The notes: generated by a model not told the origin, from the sequence alone. 64,000 bases of DNA from Erwinia rhapontici (GCF_012271765.1 NZ_VRKO01000010.1:752884-816883), one strand, 5' to 3'; shown: positions 50,401-60,638, numbered from the stretch's first letter. Translations and numbers: made by a program.

Positions 50401-51048
50401 GTGAATCCTGCACTTTTAGATCTCTCTGGCTATATCAAATTTTTCGTTGGTCTGTTTGCACTGGTCAACCCCATTGGGATCATTCCGGTGTTTATCAGTA
50501 TGACCAGCTACCAGATTCCGGCAGCGAGGAATAAAACCAATCTGACGGCCAATCTGTCAGTGGCGATCATTCTGTGGACGGCGCTGTTTCTCGGAGACGG
50601 CATCCTGCATATTTTTGGCATTTCTATTGATTCTTTTCGTATCGCGGGCGGCATTCTGGTGGTCACTATCGCGATGTCGATGATCAGTGGGAAGTTGGGC
50701 GAGGACAAACAGAACAAGCAGGAGAAGTCAGAAAGCGCTAACCGTGAAAGTATTGGCGTCGTGCCGCTGGCGCTGCCGCTGATGGCCGGGCCAGGCGCTA
50801 TCAGTTCAACCATTGTCTGGAGCACCCGCTACCATAGCTGGCAAAACTTACTGGGCTTTACCCTGGCGATTGCGTTGTTTGCTTTTTGCTGTTGGCTGTT
50901 ATTCCGCGCAGCCCCTTTGATGGTCAGAGTACTGGGTCAAACGGGTATAAATGTCGTCACACGTATTATGGGCTTACTATTGATGGCACTGGGGATTGAA
51001 TTTGTCGTCACAGGCATTCGCGCACTGTTTCCGGGGCTCACAAATTAA
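50401..51048 (+). CDS. ychE: MarC-family membrane protein YchE
   Basis: The 215-residue product has six hydrophobic membrane segments and the MarC-family pattern (FFVGLFALVNPIGIIPVF, LALPLMAGPGAISSTIV with the NPxG- and GPGA-type motifs). The transport role is not known. The start codon is GTG at 50401 with CAGGAGC upstream, as no in-frame ATG is near. It lies upstream of the opp operon but is separated from it by a terminator and 786 bases. Confidence 0.93.
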   Translation: MNPALLDLSGYIKFFVGLFALVNPIGIIPVFISMTSYQIPAARNKTNLTANLSVAIILWTALFLGDGILHIFGISIDSFRIAGGILVVTIAMSMISGKLGEDKQNKQEKSESANRESIGVVPLALPLMAGPGAISSTIVWSTRYHSWQNLLGFTLAIALFAFCCWLLFRAAPLMVRVLGQTGINVVTRIMGLLLMALGIEFVVTGIRALFPGLTN

Positions 51049-51077
51049 CCCGGTTAAAATTCTGAATTGGTGAATAT

Positions 51078-51102
51078 AAAGCGCATTTAATGCGCTTTTT
51101 TT
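51078..51102 (+). terminator. terminator of ychE
   Basis: AAAGCGCA and TGCGCTTT form an 8-bp stem with a TTTAA loop, followed by T residues to 51102. Confidence 0.85.
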
Positions 51103-51121
51103 AAACATCCCTACATTGCAA

Positions 51122-51156
51122 TGCACTATAAAAGTGCAATACACCATTCTGATGTA
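51122..51156. promoter_or_regulatory. candidate NtrC enhancer dyads upstream of oppA
   Basis: TGCAC-TATAAAA-GTGCA (51122-51138) fits the NtrC dyad TGCAC-N7-GTGCA perfectly. A degenerate dyad with the same spacing, TACAC-N7-ATGTA (51140-51156), follows one base later. Two further GTGCA half-sites lie at 51165 and 51192. The distance to the sigma54-like promoter at 51590 is about 450 bases, long but possible for an enhancer. Confidence 0.45.
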
Positions 51157-51589
51157 TTATTTTGGTGCATTTATTCATTTCTCTTACATTGGTGCATCGA
51201 TTATTAATGTAATTACTGAAAACAATATGATTATCCATGCAATTGTAGGGGGTGTGATTTTTTTAACATTATAACATAGTGCGATTTTGTATCTTTATGG
51301 TTGTTAATGCTGGTTTTTCGTTGGTTGGTAGTTTTAATGTAATTATTGCTCATATTTTTACGATATTTGTTTAAAAATCACTCAAAAAAAGTTCTTTTTT
51401 TGAAAACTCTCACGGTGTAACTCGTCTTTATTCCTATTTATCATCAAGTTATCTGTTATTTTTCAATAATAAATAACGCTTTGCCCCTGCTTTTGATCAT
51501 GATAAAAGAGAAATGGTTAACATTTTTGCTATTTAGCTTTAGCGGAAATGGAGTCCTTCTGATAATTTTTTAGTGGCTTTGATAAAAAG
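51157..51589. other. extremely AT-rich region upstream of oppA
   Basis: This is most of the 786-base gap between ychE and oppA. It is dominated by A/T tracts (for example 51200-51300, 51355-51410, 51420-51480) with no recognisable coding frame. It is suited to H-NS, Lrp or IHF binding and to intrinsic bending between the upstream dyads and the oppA promoter. Confidence 0.55.
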
Positions 51590-51606
51590 TGGCACTGGAA
51601 ATGCAA
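51590..51606 (+). promoter_or_regulatory. candidate sigma54 promoter of oppABCDF
   Basis: TGGCACTGGAAATGCAA matches TGGCAC-N5-TTGCA with one mismatch and has exact GG-N10-GC spacing. A start near 51616 would give a leader of about 220 bases. Other promoters are likely too; I did not find a clear sigma70 pair close by. Confidence 0.5.
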
Positions 51607-51654
51607 TCCGAAGGGGAGCGTTCTGAAGCGTTTCAGATCCCATGATTGAACGAA

Positions 51655-51662
51655 CACAACAA
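51655..51662 (+). promoter_or_regulatory. candidate GcvB sRNA target in the oppA leader
   Basis: CACAACAA agrees with the CACAACA-type motif recognised by the G/U-rich R1 region of GcvB, an established repressor of oppA in enterobacteria. It lies 173 bases before the oppA start, further up than usual for direct ribosome blocking. Confidence 0.4.
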
Positions 51663-51834
51663 CGTGCGGCAACGCCGGGCGTTGAAAGGTGATAGCAGCA
51701 GTTCTCAGCAGTACAAAGTATAAAAAAACAAGCCGGGCGGCCTCGTTCCGCTGCCCGGTTAAGTTTTCCCGAAAATAGGGTAACCGCGGTGCCTGTCACT
51801 CGTTGGTATTAATAAAAACTGGAGTAGGTAAAAA

Positions 51835-53472
51835 ATGATCAACATCACGAAGAAGAGTCTGATCGCCGCTGGCGTGATGGCGGCTCTGGGATCAATGACA
51901 GCACAGCAGGCGTTTGCAGCCTCCGTGCCAGCAGGAGTCGAACTGGCTGCTAAGCAGGAGTTGGTTAAAGGTAACGGTGCTGAATTACAGTCGCTGGACC
52001 CGCATAAAATAGAAGGCGTGCCTGAATCTAACGTCAACCGCGACCTGCTTGAAGGTCTGGTTATCAGTGACCCGCAGGGGCACCCGATTCCAGGCGTGGC
52101 CGAGAGCTGGGACAATAAAGATGGCAAGGTGTGGACATTCCACCTGCGCAATAATGCTAAATGGTCCAATGGTGAGCCGGTAACGGCACAGGACTTCGTT
52201 TACAGCTGGCAGCGCCTCTCCGATCCGAAAACAGCTTCTCCTTACGCCAGTTACCTGCAGTACGGCCATCTTGAGAACATCGACGATATCATTACGGGTA
52301 AAAAAAGCCCGGACACGCTGGGCGTGAAGGCGATCGATGCGCATACGCTGGAAGTTACATTGAGCGAACCCGTACCTTATTTCTATAAGCTGCTGATCCA
52401 TCCTTCCATGTCTCCGGTGAATAAAGCGGCAGTAGACAAATTTGGTGATAAGTGGACTCAGCCCGCTAACTGGGTGGGCAACGGCGCCTTCAAACTCTCC
52501 GAGTGGGTAGTGAACGAACGTATTGTTCTGGTACGTAATACCGATTACTGGGACAACGCAGAAACCAAACTGGATAAAGTCACCTTCTTGCCGATCTCTT
52601 CTGAAGTGACCGATGTTAACCGCTACCGCAGCGGCGGCAGCGATATGACCTACAACAACATGCCGATTGAGTTATTCCAGAAGCTGAAAAAAGATATCCC
52701 GACCGAAGTGCATGTTGACCCTTATCTCTGTACTTACTACTACGAAATCAATAACCAGAAAGCTCCGTTCAACGATCCTCGCGTTCGTGCTGCTTTGAAA
52801 CTGGGTATTGATCGCGACATTATCGTTAACAAAGTGAAAGGACAGGGCGATCTGCCTGCCTACAGCTACACTCCGCCTTACACCGAAGGTATTAAGCTGA
52901 CGCCACCAGAGTGGTTTGGCTGGTCGCAGGAAAAACGTAACGAAGAAGCGAAAAAATTACTGGCTGAAGCCGGTTACACAGCGGATAAACCACTGACCTT
53001 CAACCTGCTGTATAACACCTCCGATCTGCATAAGAAGCTGGCTATTGCTGCTGCGTCGATCTGGAAGAAAAACCTGGGTGTGAACGTTAAACTGGAGAAT
53101 CAGGAGTGGAAAACCTTCCTCGACACCCGTCACCAGGGCAACTTTGATGTAGCTCGTGCAGGCTGGTGCGCTGACTACAACGAACCGACCACCTTCTTAG
53201 GCACCATGCAGTCAAACAGCAGCAACAACACCTCCCACTATAAGAGTGAGGCCTTCGATAAGGCGATGGATGACGCGCTGGCATCACCGGACGAAGCGAC
53301 CCGCGCTACCCGTTATGCCGATGCTGAGAAAATCCTCGATAAGGATTCCGTCATCGTGCCGGTCTATTACTACGTCAATGCCCGTCTGGTGAAACCTTAC
53401 GTCGGCGGCTATACCGGTAAAGATCCGCTGGATAACGTCTACGATAAAAACTTGTACATCATTAAACATTAA
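51835..53472 (+). CDS. oppA: periplasmic oligopeptide-binding protein OppA
   Basis: OppA binds di- to pentapeptides with little sequence preference and delivers them to OppBCDF. The 545-residue product has a Sec signal peptide (MINITKKSLIAAGVM to AQQAFA, cleavage near 27) and the SBP family 5 fold (LNPVT-like NEPVTAQDFVYSWQRL, GNGAFKLSEW). It is the first gene of the operon; a GC-rich hairpin follows it before oppB, which usually keeps OppA in excess of the membrane subunits. Confidence 0.98.
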   Translation: MINITKKSLIAAGVMAALGSMTAQQAFAASVPAGVELAAKQELVKGNGAELQSLDPHKIEGVPESNVNRDLLEGLVISDPQGHPIPGVAESWDNKDGKVWTFHLRNNAKWSNGEPVTAQDFVYSWQRLSDPKTASPYASYLQYGHLENIDDIITGKKSPDTLGVKAIDAHTLEVTLSEPVPYFYKLLIHPSMSPVNKAAVDKFGDKWTQPANWVGNGAFKLSEWVVNERIVLVRNTDYWDNAETKLDKVTFLPISSEVTDVNRYRSGGSDMTYNNMPIELFQKLKKDIPTEVHVDPYLCTYYYEINNQKAPFNDPRVRAALKLGIDRDIIVNKVKGQGDLPAYSYTPPYTEGIKLTPPEWFGWSQEKRNEEAKKLLAEAGYTADKPLTFNLLYNTSDLHKKLAIAAASIWKKNLGVNVKLENQEWKTFLDTRHQGNFDVARAGWCADYNEPTTFLGTMQSNSSNNTSHYKSEAFDKAMDDALASPDEATRATRYADAEKILDKDSVIVPVYYYVNARLVKPYVGGYTGKDPLDNVYDKNLYIIKH

Positions 53473-53481
53473 TGGTCGTTC

Positions 53482-53505
53482 CCGGGGAGGGGGAACTCTC
53501 CCCGG
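53482..53505 (+). repeat. intercistronic hairpin between oppA and oppB
   Basis: CCGGGGAG (53482-53489) and CTCCCCGG (53498-53505) form an 8-bp GC stem. No immediate T-run follows; it may stabilise the oppA 3' end and give partial termination. Confidence 0.65.
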
Positions 53506-53555
53506 CAGATCTTTTATAGAGCAGTGCTGAGGCAGTAAGCCGGGCAGGTAGGGCA

Positions 53556-54476
53556 ATGTTAAAATTTATTTTTCGTCGTTTTCTTGAAGCGATCCCGACG
53601 TTATTTATTCTGATCACCATCTCCTTTTTTATGATGCGTCTGGCTCCCGGAAGTCCGTTTACCGGCGAGCGCACGCTGTCACCTGAAGTCATGGCAAATA
53701 TTGAAGCCAAATATCATTTAAACGATCCGATCCTGACGCAGTACTTCAGTTATCTGAAGCAGCTTGCGCACGGGGATTTTGGTCCATCGTTTAAATACAA
53801 AGATTATACGGTCAACGATCTGGTGGCCGGGTCATTCCCTGTGTCGGCCAAACTGGGGGCGGCTGCGTTTCTGTTTGCCCTGGTACTGGGCGTCAGTGCT
53901 GGCGTGATTGCCGCGCTGAAACAAAACACCAAATGGGATTATGCCGTTATGGGCGTGGCAATGACCGGGATCGTCATCCCCAGTTTCGTGGTCGCGCCGC
54001 TCCTGGTGTTGCTGTTCTCCATTACCTTGAAGTGGTTGCCCGGAGGAGGCTGGAATGGCGGGGCGCTGAAATTTATGATCCTGCCGATGGTGGCGCTGTC
54101 GCTGGCCTATATCGCCAGCATCGCGCGTATTACTCGTGGTTCGATGATCGAAGTGCTGCACTCCAACTTTATTCGCACCGCACGCGCCAAAGGGCTGCCG
54201 ATGCACCGCATCGTTTTGCGCCACGCGCTGAAACCCGCGCTGTTGCCTGTCCTGTCTTACCTTGGCCCGGCCTTTGTCGGCATCATTACCGGTTCAATGG
54301 TGATTGAAACCATTTATGGTCTGCCAGGTATTGGTCAGCTATTTGTTAACGGCGCGCTGAATCGAGATTATTCGTTGGTATTAAGCCTGACGATCCTGGT
54401 CGGGGCGCTGACCATTCTGTTCAATGCGATTGTTGACGTGCTGTATGCGGTCATCGATCCAAAAATTCGTTACTGA
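53556..54476 (+). CDS. oppB: oligopeptide ABC transporter permease OppB
   Basis: The 306-residue inner membrane permease has six membrane helices, the family N terminus MLKFIFRRFLEAIPTLFIL and the ABC permease EAA loop (IRTARAKGLPMHRIVLRHAL). It forms the channel with OppC. It lies 83 bases after oppA. Confidence 0.98.
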   Translation: MLKFIFRRFLEAIPTLFILITISFFMMRLAPGSPFTGERTLSPEVMANIEAKYHLNDPILTQYFSYLKQLAHGDFGPSFKYKDYTVNDLVAGSFPVSAKLGAAAFLFALVLGVSAGVIAALKQNTKWDYAVMGVAMTGIVIPSFVVAPLLVLLFSITLKWLPGGGWNGGALKFMILPMVALSLAYIASIARITRGSMIEVLHSNFIRTARAKGLPMHRIVLRHALKPALLPVLSYLGPAFVGIITGSMVIETIYGLPGIGQLFVNGALNRDYSLVLSLTILVGALTILFNAIVDVLYAVIDPKIRY

Positions 54477-54490
54477 TCCAGGAGCTGGAG

Positions 54491-55399
54491 ATGATTTTTG
54501 TTAAGAAAAACAGCGAAGCTCTGGATAACTTCAGTGAAAAGCTAGAGATCGAAGGACGCAGCCTGTGGCAGGACGCGCGCCGCCGTTTTATCCATAACCG
54601 TGCGGCGGTCGCCAGCCTGTTTGTGCTGCTGCTGGTCGCCCTGTTTGTCATTTTCGCTCCGATGTTGTCTGCGTTTACTTATGACGACACCGACTGGGCA
54701 ATGATGTCAGCGGCACCAGACATGAGTTCGGGCCACTATATGGGCACCGACTCGTCAGGGCGTGATCTGCTGGTGCGTGTCGCCATTGGCGGGCGTATCT
54801 CCTTAATGGTGGGGATTGCTGCGGCGCTGGTGGCGGTGGTGCTGGGAACACTTTACGGCACACTGGCGGGCTACCTGGGCGGTAAAATCGACTCCGTGAT
54901 GATGCGTGTTCTGGAGATCCTCAACTCCTTCCCGTTTATGTTCTTCGTTATCCTGCTGGTCACCTTCTTTGGTCAAAATATTCTGCTGATTTTCGTCGCC
55001 ATCGGTATGGTGTCGTGGTTGGATATGGCACGTATTGTGCGTGGACAGACCCTGAGCCTGAAACGTAAAGAGTTTATTGAAGCGGCGGAAGTGGGCGGCG
55101 TGTCGACGCTGAATATCGTGCTGCGCCATATCGTTCCCAATGTACTGGGCGTGGTCGTGGTGTATGCCTCACTGCTGGTGCCGAGCATGATCCTGTTTGA
55201 ATCCTTCCTGAGCTTCCTCGGCCTCGGCACGCAGGAACCGCTGAGCAGCTGGGGTGCGTTGCTCAGCGACGGTGCTAACTCGATGGAGGTTTCACCCTGG
55301 CTGCTGCTTTATCCGGCCGGTTTCCTGGTGATTACCCTGTTTTGTTTCAACTTTATTGGCGATGGCCTGCGTGATGCCCTCGACCCGAAAGACCGTTAA
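54491..55399 (+). CDS. oppC: oligopeptide ABC transporter permease OppC
   Basis: The 302-residue permease has a cytoplasmic N terminus ([19 protein letters not shown]), the first helix near residues 40-60, a periplasmic loop with [12 protein letters not shown], and the EAA loop [20 protein letters not shown]. It is the second membrane subunit of the Opp importer, 14 bases after oppB. Confidence 0.98.
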   Translation: MIFVKKNSEALDNFSEKLEIEGRSLWQDARRRFIHNRAAVASLFVLLLVALFVIFAPMLSAFTYDDTDWAMMSAAPDMSSGHYMGTDSSGRDLLVRVAIGGRISLMVGIAAALVAVVLGTLYGTLAGYLGGKIDSVMMRVLEILNSFPFMFFVILLVTFFGQNILLIFVAIGMVSWLDMARIVRGQTLSLKRKEFIEAAEVGGVSTLNIVLRHIVPNVLGVVVVYASLLVPSMILFESFLSFLGLGTQEPLSSWGALLSDGANSMEVSPWLLLYPAGFLVITLFCFNFIGDGLRDALDPKDR

Positions 55400-55410
55400 G
55401 GAGTTTCCCT

Positions 55411-56427
55411 ATGAGCGTAATTGAACTTCAGCCAGCAATGGCAAAGACCCAGGGAAGCGAACGGCTGCTGGATGTGAAAGATCTGCGTGTGACGTTCAGC
55501 ACTCCCGATGGCGATGTCACGGCAGTGAACGATTTGAATTTCAGCCTGAGTGCGGGTGAAACCCTTGGCATTGTCGGCGAGTCCGGATCGGGAAAATCGC
55601 AGACCGCATTTGCCCTGATGGGGCTGCTGGCCAGCAACGGCCGCATCGGTGGTTCAGCACGTTTCAACGGTAGTGAGATCCTTAATCTGCCGGAAAAACA
55701 GCTCAACAAGCTGCGTGCCGAACAAATTGCGATGATCTTCCAGGACCCGATGACCTCGCTGAACCCGTATATGCGTGTCGGTGAGCAACTGATGGAAGTG
55801 CTGCAACTGCATAAAGGCATGAGCGGGGCACAGGCGTTTGAAGAGTCAGTCCGTATGCTCGATGCGGTAAAAATGCCGGAAGCCCGCAAACGCATGAAAA
55901 TGTTTCCCCACGAATTCTCAGGGGGAATGCGTCAGCGTGTGATGATCGCCATGGCGCTGCTGTGTCGGCCAAAGCTGCTGATTGCGGATGAGCCGACGAC
56001 CGCGCTTGATGTGACGGTGCAGGCGCAGATTATGACCCTGCTGAACGAACTGAAGCGCGAATTTAACACCGCGATTATTATGATCACCCACGATCTGGGT
56101 GTGGTTGCAGGGATCTGTGACCAGGTGATGGTGATGTACGCAGGGCGTACGATGGAGTATGGAAAAGCGCGTGACGTCTTCTATCATCCGTCACACCCTT
56201 ACTCCATTGGCCTGTTGAATGCAGTCCCGCGTCTGGATGCTGATGAGGGCGACACACTGATGACCATTCCTGGTAATCCGCCAAATCTGTCACGCCTACC
56301 GAAAGGCTGCCCGTTCCAGCCACGCTGCCCGCATGCGATGGATATCTGTGCCAGCGCGCCGCCTCTTGAGGCGTTTGGTGACGGACGGCTGCGTGCCTGC
56401 TTTAAGCCCGTGGAGGCGTTGGTATGA
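55411..56427 (+). CDS. oppD: oligopeptide ABC transporter ATPase OppD
   Basis: The 338-residue ATPase has Walker [17 protein letters not shown] near residue 57, the signature [17 protein letters not shown], Walker [14 protein letters not shown] and the C-terminal oligopeptide-transporter domain with Cys ([15 protein letters not shown]), which in this family can hold an iron-sulfur cluster. It overlaps oppF by four bases (ATGA). Confidence 0.98.
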   Translation: MSVIELQPAMAKTQGSERLLDVKDLRVTFSTPDGDVTAVNDLNFSLSAGETLGIVGESGSGKSQTAFALMGLLASNGRIGGSARFNGSEILNLPEKQLNKLRAEQIAMIFQDPMTSLNPYMRVGEQLMEVLQLHKGMSGAQAFEESVRMLDAVKMPEARKRMKMFPHEFSGGMRQRVMIAMALLCRPKLLIADEPTTALDVTVQAQIMTLLNELKREFNTAIIMITHDLGVVAGICDQVMVMYAGRTMEYGKARDVFYHPSHPYSIGLLNAVPRLDADEGDTLMTIPGNPPNLSRLPKGCPFQPRCPHAMDICASAPPLEAFGDGRLRACFKPVEALV

Positions 56428-57425
56428 CAACGGTTGCTGAGAAAAAAGTGTTGCTCGAAATCGCCGATTTGAAGGTGCATTTTGATATCAAAGACGGACG
56501 TCAGTGGTTCTGGCAACCGCCAAAAACGCTGAAAGCCGTTGATGGCGTCAGCCTGCGTTTGTACGAGGGAGAAACCCTGGGCGTGGTGGGTGAGTCCGGT
56601 TGCGGTAAATCCACGCTGGCGCGCGCGATTATCGGGTTGGTGAAAGCGACAGACGGCAGGGTGGCCTGGCTGGGGCGCGATCTGTTAGGGCAGAGTGCAG
56701 ACGAATGGCGTGCCGCGCGCAGCGATATCCAGATGATCTTCCAGGACCCGCTGGCATCGCTGAATCCGCGTATGAATATCGGAGAGATTATTGCGGAGCC
56801 GCTGCGCACCTATCACCCGCGTATGCCGCGCCAGGAAGTGAAAGACCGCGTGAAAGAGATGATGCTGAAGGTGGGGCTGCTGCCTAACCTGATCAACCGT
56901 TATCCTCATGAGTTTTCGGGTGGACAGTGTCAGCGTATCGGTATTGCACGCGCGTTGATCCTCGAACCAAAACTGATTATCTGTGATGAACCGGTATCGG
57001 CACTGGATGTTTCTATTCAGGCGCAGGTGGTGAATTTGCTGCAAAAGTTGCAGCGTGAGATGGGGCTGTCACTGATCTTTATCGCGCACGATCTGGCTGT
57101 CGTAAAACATATTTCTGACCGCGTGCTGGTGATGTATCTCGGGCATGCCGTGGAGCTGGGCACCTATGATGAGGTGTATCAGAATCCGCAGCATCCTTAT
57201 ACGCGGGCGCTGATGTCAGCGGTACCCATTCCCGACCCCGATCTGGAAAAGCAGAAGGTGATTCAACTGCTGGAAGGGGAACTGCCATCACCGATCAACC
57301 CGCCATCCGGGTGCGTGTTCCGCACACGTTGCCCGATTGCCGGGCCGGAGTGCGCGAAAACACGGCCATTGCTGGAGGGCAGTTTCCGTCACGCTGTCTC
57401 CTGCCTGAAAGTGGATCCGCTCTGA
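56424..57425 (+). CDS. oppF: oligopeptide ABC transporter ATPase OppF
   Basis: The 333-residue ATPase has Walker [17 protein letters not shown], signature [17 protein letters not shown], Walker [14 protein letters not shown] and the C-terminal Cys motif [15 protein letters not shown]. It pairs with OppD. It is the last gene of oppABCDF and is followed by a strong terminator, so the channel gene downstream is separate. Confidence 0.98.
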   Translation: MTTVAEKKVLLEIADLKVHFDIKDGRQWFWQPPKTLKAVDGVSLRLYEGETLGVVGESGCGKSTLARAIIGLVKATDGRVAWLGRDLLGQSADEWRAARSDIQMIFQDPLASLNPRMNIGEIIAEPLRTYHPRMPRQEVKDRVKEMMLKVGLLPNLINRYPHEFSGGQCQRIGIARALILEPKLIICDEPVSALDVSIQAQVVNLLQKLQREMGLSLIFIAHDLAVVKHISDRVLVMYLGHAVELGTYDEVYQNPQHPYTRALMSAVPIPDPDLEKQKVIQLLEGELPSPINPPSGCVFRTRCPIAGPECAKTRPLLEGSFRHAVSCLKVDPL

Positions 57426-57453
57426 CCGTTCGTCACAACCCTCTCGTTATCTT

Positions 57454-57486
57454 CCCGCATTGAGCTTTCAATGCGGGTTTTTTTTG
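57454..57486 (+). terminator. terminator of oppABCDF
   Basis: CCCGCATTGA and TCAATGCGGG form a 10-bp perfect stem with a GCTT loop, followed by nine T. Confidence 0.95.
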
Positions 57487-57566
57487 TTTATCCGCATATT
57501 GCTTGATCTTCCGTCTGGCCCCTTCTAGTAATACAGATTCGCAAAGGATGGCCGGAGGGCATGCAG

Positions 57567-58424
57567 ATGGCTAAACAGGATCGGAGCTGGCGTCAGCGCC
57601 TCTATATTTTTTTGTTTGATGTGAGCAGCCCGGCGGGTCGCCGGTTTGAAATTTTCTGGGTTATTACGACACTGGTCAGTGTGATGACGCTGTTTATTGA
57701 GTCGGCGGAACCACACAAAATAACCCTGCAGTTGAAAGAAGCCTCGGTGTTTCTCCTGCTTGAGTATGCTTTTACCCTGCTTTTCAGTCTGGAATATGTG
57801 CTGCGGTTACTGACCACGGAACGCCCCATGCGGTATGTTTTCAGTTTTTTTGGCATTGTCGATCTGATCACCACGCTGCCGTTGTATATCTTCTGGCTCT
57901 GGCCGGATATCGCCCTACGTTACATGATGGCGATAAGGCTGCTGCGTGTGTTGCGCCTGCTTCGGCTGATAAAGCTACTGCGCTATATGGGCTCTGCCAA
58001 TGTGCTGTGGGACAGTCTGGTCAGTGCGCGGAAAAAGCTCTCGCTGTTCTTCGGCGGGGTAATGATATTGCTCTGCGTTTTTGGCGGATTGATGTATGTC
58101 ATTGAAGGGCCGGAGAACGGTTTTACCAGCCTGCCGGTTGCCGTCTACTGGGCGGTGGTGACCATGACCACGGTCGGTTATGGAGACATTACGCCACATA
58201 CACCGCTGGGCCGGATGATCTCATCAATACTGATCTTGCTCGGTTATTCACTGATCGCTATACCGACTGGGGTGATGAGCTCGTATATGACGGAGGTAAT
58301 GCAGCGTAATCGTCACCGGCGTCACTGCACCGTGTGTAAGCAGACGGGCCATGAGGATGATGCGCATTTCTGCAAAGGGTGCGGGGGGAGACTGGGCGAT
58401 AAAAATAAAGAAGGCCCGGATTAA
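57567..58424 (+). CDS. voltage-gated-type (Kv-like) cation channel with C-terminal zinc ribbon
   Basis: The 285-residue membrane protein has six helices. S4 is Arg-rich (RLLRVLRLLRLIKLLR, about residues 124-139) and the pore loop carries the potassium filter TVGYGD near residue 202. The last 30 residues contain CTVC and CKGC, two CxxC pairs that look like a zinc ribbon. It should be a K+ channel of the inner membrane. I chose ATG 57567, with GGAGGG seven bases upstream, over ATG 57561. E. coli K-12 has no gene here; its channel kch, between yciY and yciI, is absent in this window. Confidence 0.9.
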   Translation: MAKQDRSWRQRLYIFLFDVSSPAGRRFEIFWVITTLVSVMTLFIESAEPHKITLQLKEASVFLLLEYAFTLLFSLEYVLRLLTTERPMRYVFSFFGIVDLITTLPLYIFWLWPDIALRYMMAIRLLRVLRLLRLIKLLRYMGSANVLWDSLVSARKKLSLFFGGVMILLCVFGGLMYVIEGPENGFTSLPVAVYWAVVTMTTVGYGDITPHTPLGRMISSILILLGYSLIAIPTGVMSSYMTEVMQRNRHRRHCTVCKQTGHEDDAHFCKGCGGRLGDKNKEGPD

Positions 58425-58432
58425 CCGGGCCT
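58403..58432 (-). terminator. terminator of yciU overlapping the channel stop codon
   Basis: AGGCCCGG and CCGGGCCT form an 8-bp stem with an ATTAA loop. The TAA stop of the channel gene (58422-58424) lies in the loop. On the minus strand TTCTTTATTTTT follows, so it serves yciU. Confidence 0.75.
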
Positions 58433-58449
58433 GATAGCCGTAAGAGGGC

Positions 58450-58773
58450 TTACTCTTTCCACAAAATATGGCAGAGTTTATGGTCTTTCTCGCGGCAGAG
58501 AAGCACGCGGGCAAACACGTCGGTAATCGGTTCGCCGTCTTCTTCGCCCAGTCCAATCACGACTTCAGCGAAAAAGTCAGGGTTCAGGTCGAAATCGACA
58601 TGTTCTGCCCAGTCTTCAGCAGGATCATACAGCTCTGCGCCGCCGCGTTCTTCAAACTGGAGGTTGAACAGAATGACGTCGGCAGGATCGAGATTATCGA
58701 CCGCCAGCTCAAGGAAAATATCGTAAGCCTGTTCCAGCGTCTCGTCTTCGGTAAGGCGGTTGTTCAAATCCAT
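58450..58773 (-). CDS. yciU: DUF440 (dsDNA mimic) family protein YciU
   Basis: The 107-residue product (109 in E. coli) is very acidic ([36 protein letters not shown]). It belongs to the YciU/HI1450 family proposed to mimic double-stranded DNA and bind HU-like proteins. The function is not proven. It is 45 bases downstream of clsA. Confidence 0.93.
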   Translation of the reverse strand: MDLNNRLTEDETLEQAYDIFLELAVDNLDPADVILFNLQFEERGGAELYDPAEDWAEHVDFDLNPDFFAEVVIGLGEEDGEPITDVFARVLLCREKDHKLCHILWKE

Positions 58774-58818
58774 AATATGTCCTGTCGTGCCCCGGGGGGT
58801 TGTGCATTTTCGCTCGTT

Positions 58819-60279
58819 TTACAGCAATGGACTGAAGAAGTAAAACAGTCGTTCAACGATGCGCTGCCAGTAAGCACGGCGTGACCAGCGTTTTCCGTCA
58901 ACCAGACGTGAACGGGCGATATAATCATCCTGCACGCGTGCCAGATCGCTGCCAAAGCCATCATCATCGATCACCAGAGTAATCTCGAAATTCAACCACA
59001 GACTGCGCATATCCAGGTTTACCGTCCCCACCAGGCTAAGTTGCCCATCCACCAGAATACTTTTGGTATGCAGCAGACCGCCTTCGAACTGATAGATTTT
59101 CACACCGGCGTCCAGCAGTTCGCCAAAGAAGGCTCGGCTGGCCCAGCCGACCAGTACGGAGTCATTGTGCCGTGGCACAATAATGCTGACTTCAACGCCC
59201 CGGTACGCGGCCGTACAGATCGCATGCAGCAAATCGTCACTGGGTACGAAATAGGGCGTGGTCATGATCAGCTGTTCGCGCGCAGAGTAGACCGCAGTGA
59301 GCAGCGCCTGATGGATCATATCTTCCGGGAAGCCGGGGCCTGAGGCGATCACCTGAATGGTGTGGCCGCTCTCGGCTTCAAACGGCATCACATTATCATC
59401 GGGCGGTGGCGGTAAAATACGCTTACCGGTTTCAATTTCCCAGTCGCAGGAGTAGATAATTCCCATTGTGGTGGCGACCGGGCCTTCCATCCGCGCCATC
59501 AAATCCACCCACTGGCCGACGCCCGCATCCTGTTTAAAGTAACGCGGATCGACCAGGTTCATGCTGCCGGTGTAGGCAATATAGTTATCGATTAACACGA
59601 CTTTCCGGTGCTGGCGCAGGTCCATACGGCGCAGGAAAACACGCAGCAGGCTGACTTTCAGCGCTTCCACCACATCGACCCCGGCGTTGCGCATCATGGC
59701 CGCCCACGGACTGCGGAAAAAGTCGACGCTGCCTGCGGAATCGAGCATTAAACGACAGTGAACACCCCGGCGTGCCGCTGCCATCAGTGCTTCCGCCACT
59801 TCATCGGCCTGTCCGCCGGGCTGCCAGATATAGAACACCATTTCAATGTTATGGCGTGCCAGCTGGATATCACGCACCAGCGTGCGCAGGGTATCGTCAG
59901 TGCTGGTCAGCAGTTGCAGCTGATTGCCTTTTACCCCGGCGATCCCCTGACGGTTCTCACACAGCTGAAACAGTGAACGGGCAACGTCACTGTTGGTTTC
60001 AGCAAAAATATGATGACTGGATTTCAATTCGGCGAGCCAACGGGCCGTGGAAGGCCACATGGTGCGCGCGCGCTCTGCACGGCGTTTCCCCAGATGAAGT
60101 TCACCGAATGAGAGATAAGCGATAATACCCACCAGCGGCAGGATATAGATAATCAGCAGCCATGCCATGGCAGAGGGCACCGCGCGGCGCTTCATCAGAA
60201 TGCGCAAGGTCACACTGGCAATCAGTAACCAGTAACCAAATACCAGCAGCCAGCTCATCACGGTGTAAAAAGTGGTCAT
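58819..60279 (-). CDS. clsA: cardiolipin synthase A
   Basis: ClsA joins two phosphatidylglycerol molecules to cardiolipin and glycerol in the inner membrane. The 486-residue product (E. coli length) has two N-terminal membrane helices and two HKD phospholipase D motifs, [18 protein letters not shown] near 220 and [18 protein letters not shown] near 400. ATG 60279 starts [12 protein letters not shown]; the longer frame to 60333 is not conserved. Confidence 0.97.
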   Translation of the reverse strand: MTTFYTVMSWLLVFGYWLLIASVTLRILMKRRAVPSAMAWLLIIYILPLVGIIAYLSFGELHLGKRRAERARTMWPSTARWLAELKSSHHIFAETNSDVARSLFQLCENRQGIAGVKGNQLQLLTSTDDTLRTLVRDIQLARHNIEMVFYIWQPGGQADEVAEALMAAARRGVHCRLMLDSAGSVDFFRSPWAAMMRNAGVDVVEALKVSLLRVFLRRMDLRQHRKVVLIDNYIAYTGSMNLVDPRYFKQDAGVGQWVDLMARMEGPVATTMGIIYSCDWEIETGKRILPPPPDDNVMPFEAESGHTIQVIASGPGFPEDMIHQALLTAVYSAREQLIMTTPYFVPSDDLLHAICTAAYRGVEVSIIVPRHNDSVLVGWASRAFFGELLDAGVKIYQFEGGLLHTKSILVDGQLSLVGTVNLDMRSLWLNFEITLVIDDDGFGSDLARVQDDYIARSRLVDGKRWSRRAYWQRIVERLFYFFSPLL

Positions 60280-60450
60280 TAAGTGAAAGTCCTGTTCACG
60301 CGAAAGTCTTTGGAGTTTACGTGCAGATGACAACGCTGGGAACCTTTAAACCATCATCAGCCTAAAGACATCGGACCTTGTGAGGGAAAAGAAAGGTCTA
60401 TAATGCGTCGCGAGTTTTTACCGTACACAGAGCAACAGACTGAGGGTGTA

Positions 60451-60624
60451 ATGAGACGAAGCAGAAATGAAGTTGCGCGCTGGCGCATGAGTCGCCAGGT
60501 TCAGCGTCGCCGGGCACGTTGGTTAGAAGGGCAGTCACGTCGTTATGGCCGCATGCACTCTTTCCGACATCTGGTCAGCCAACTGCAGCGTCGTTCAATT
60601 CTGTTTATTACTCAGCATCACTGA
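60451..60624 (+). CDS. yciY: small basic protein YciY
   Basis: The 57-residue product (MRRSRNEVARWRMSRQVQRR) has the E. coli YciY length and pattern and is very Arg-rich. Its function is unknown. I chose ATG 60451 over an upstream ATG at 60403, since it gives the family start. It is divergent from clsA and convergent with yciI; a hairpin lies between. Confidence 0.85.
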   Translation: MRRSRNEVARWRMSRQVQRRRARWLEGQSRRYGRMHSFRHLVSQLQRRSILFITQHH

Positions 60625-60638
60625 TGCTCGCCGTGCTT

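Noticed and set aside
51480..51535. GGTTAACATTTTTGC considered as another sigma54 element before oppA.
   Set aside because: The GG to GC spacing is 11 instead of 10, and the -24 block lacks the CAC.
51539..51799. 86-codon minus-strand frame upstream of oppA.
   Set aside because: It overlaps the sigma54-like promoter and leader and shows no conserved features.
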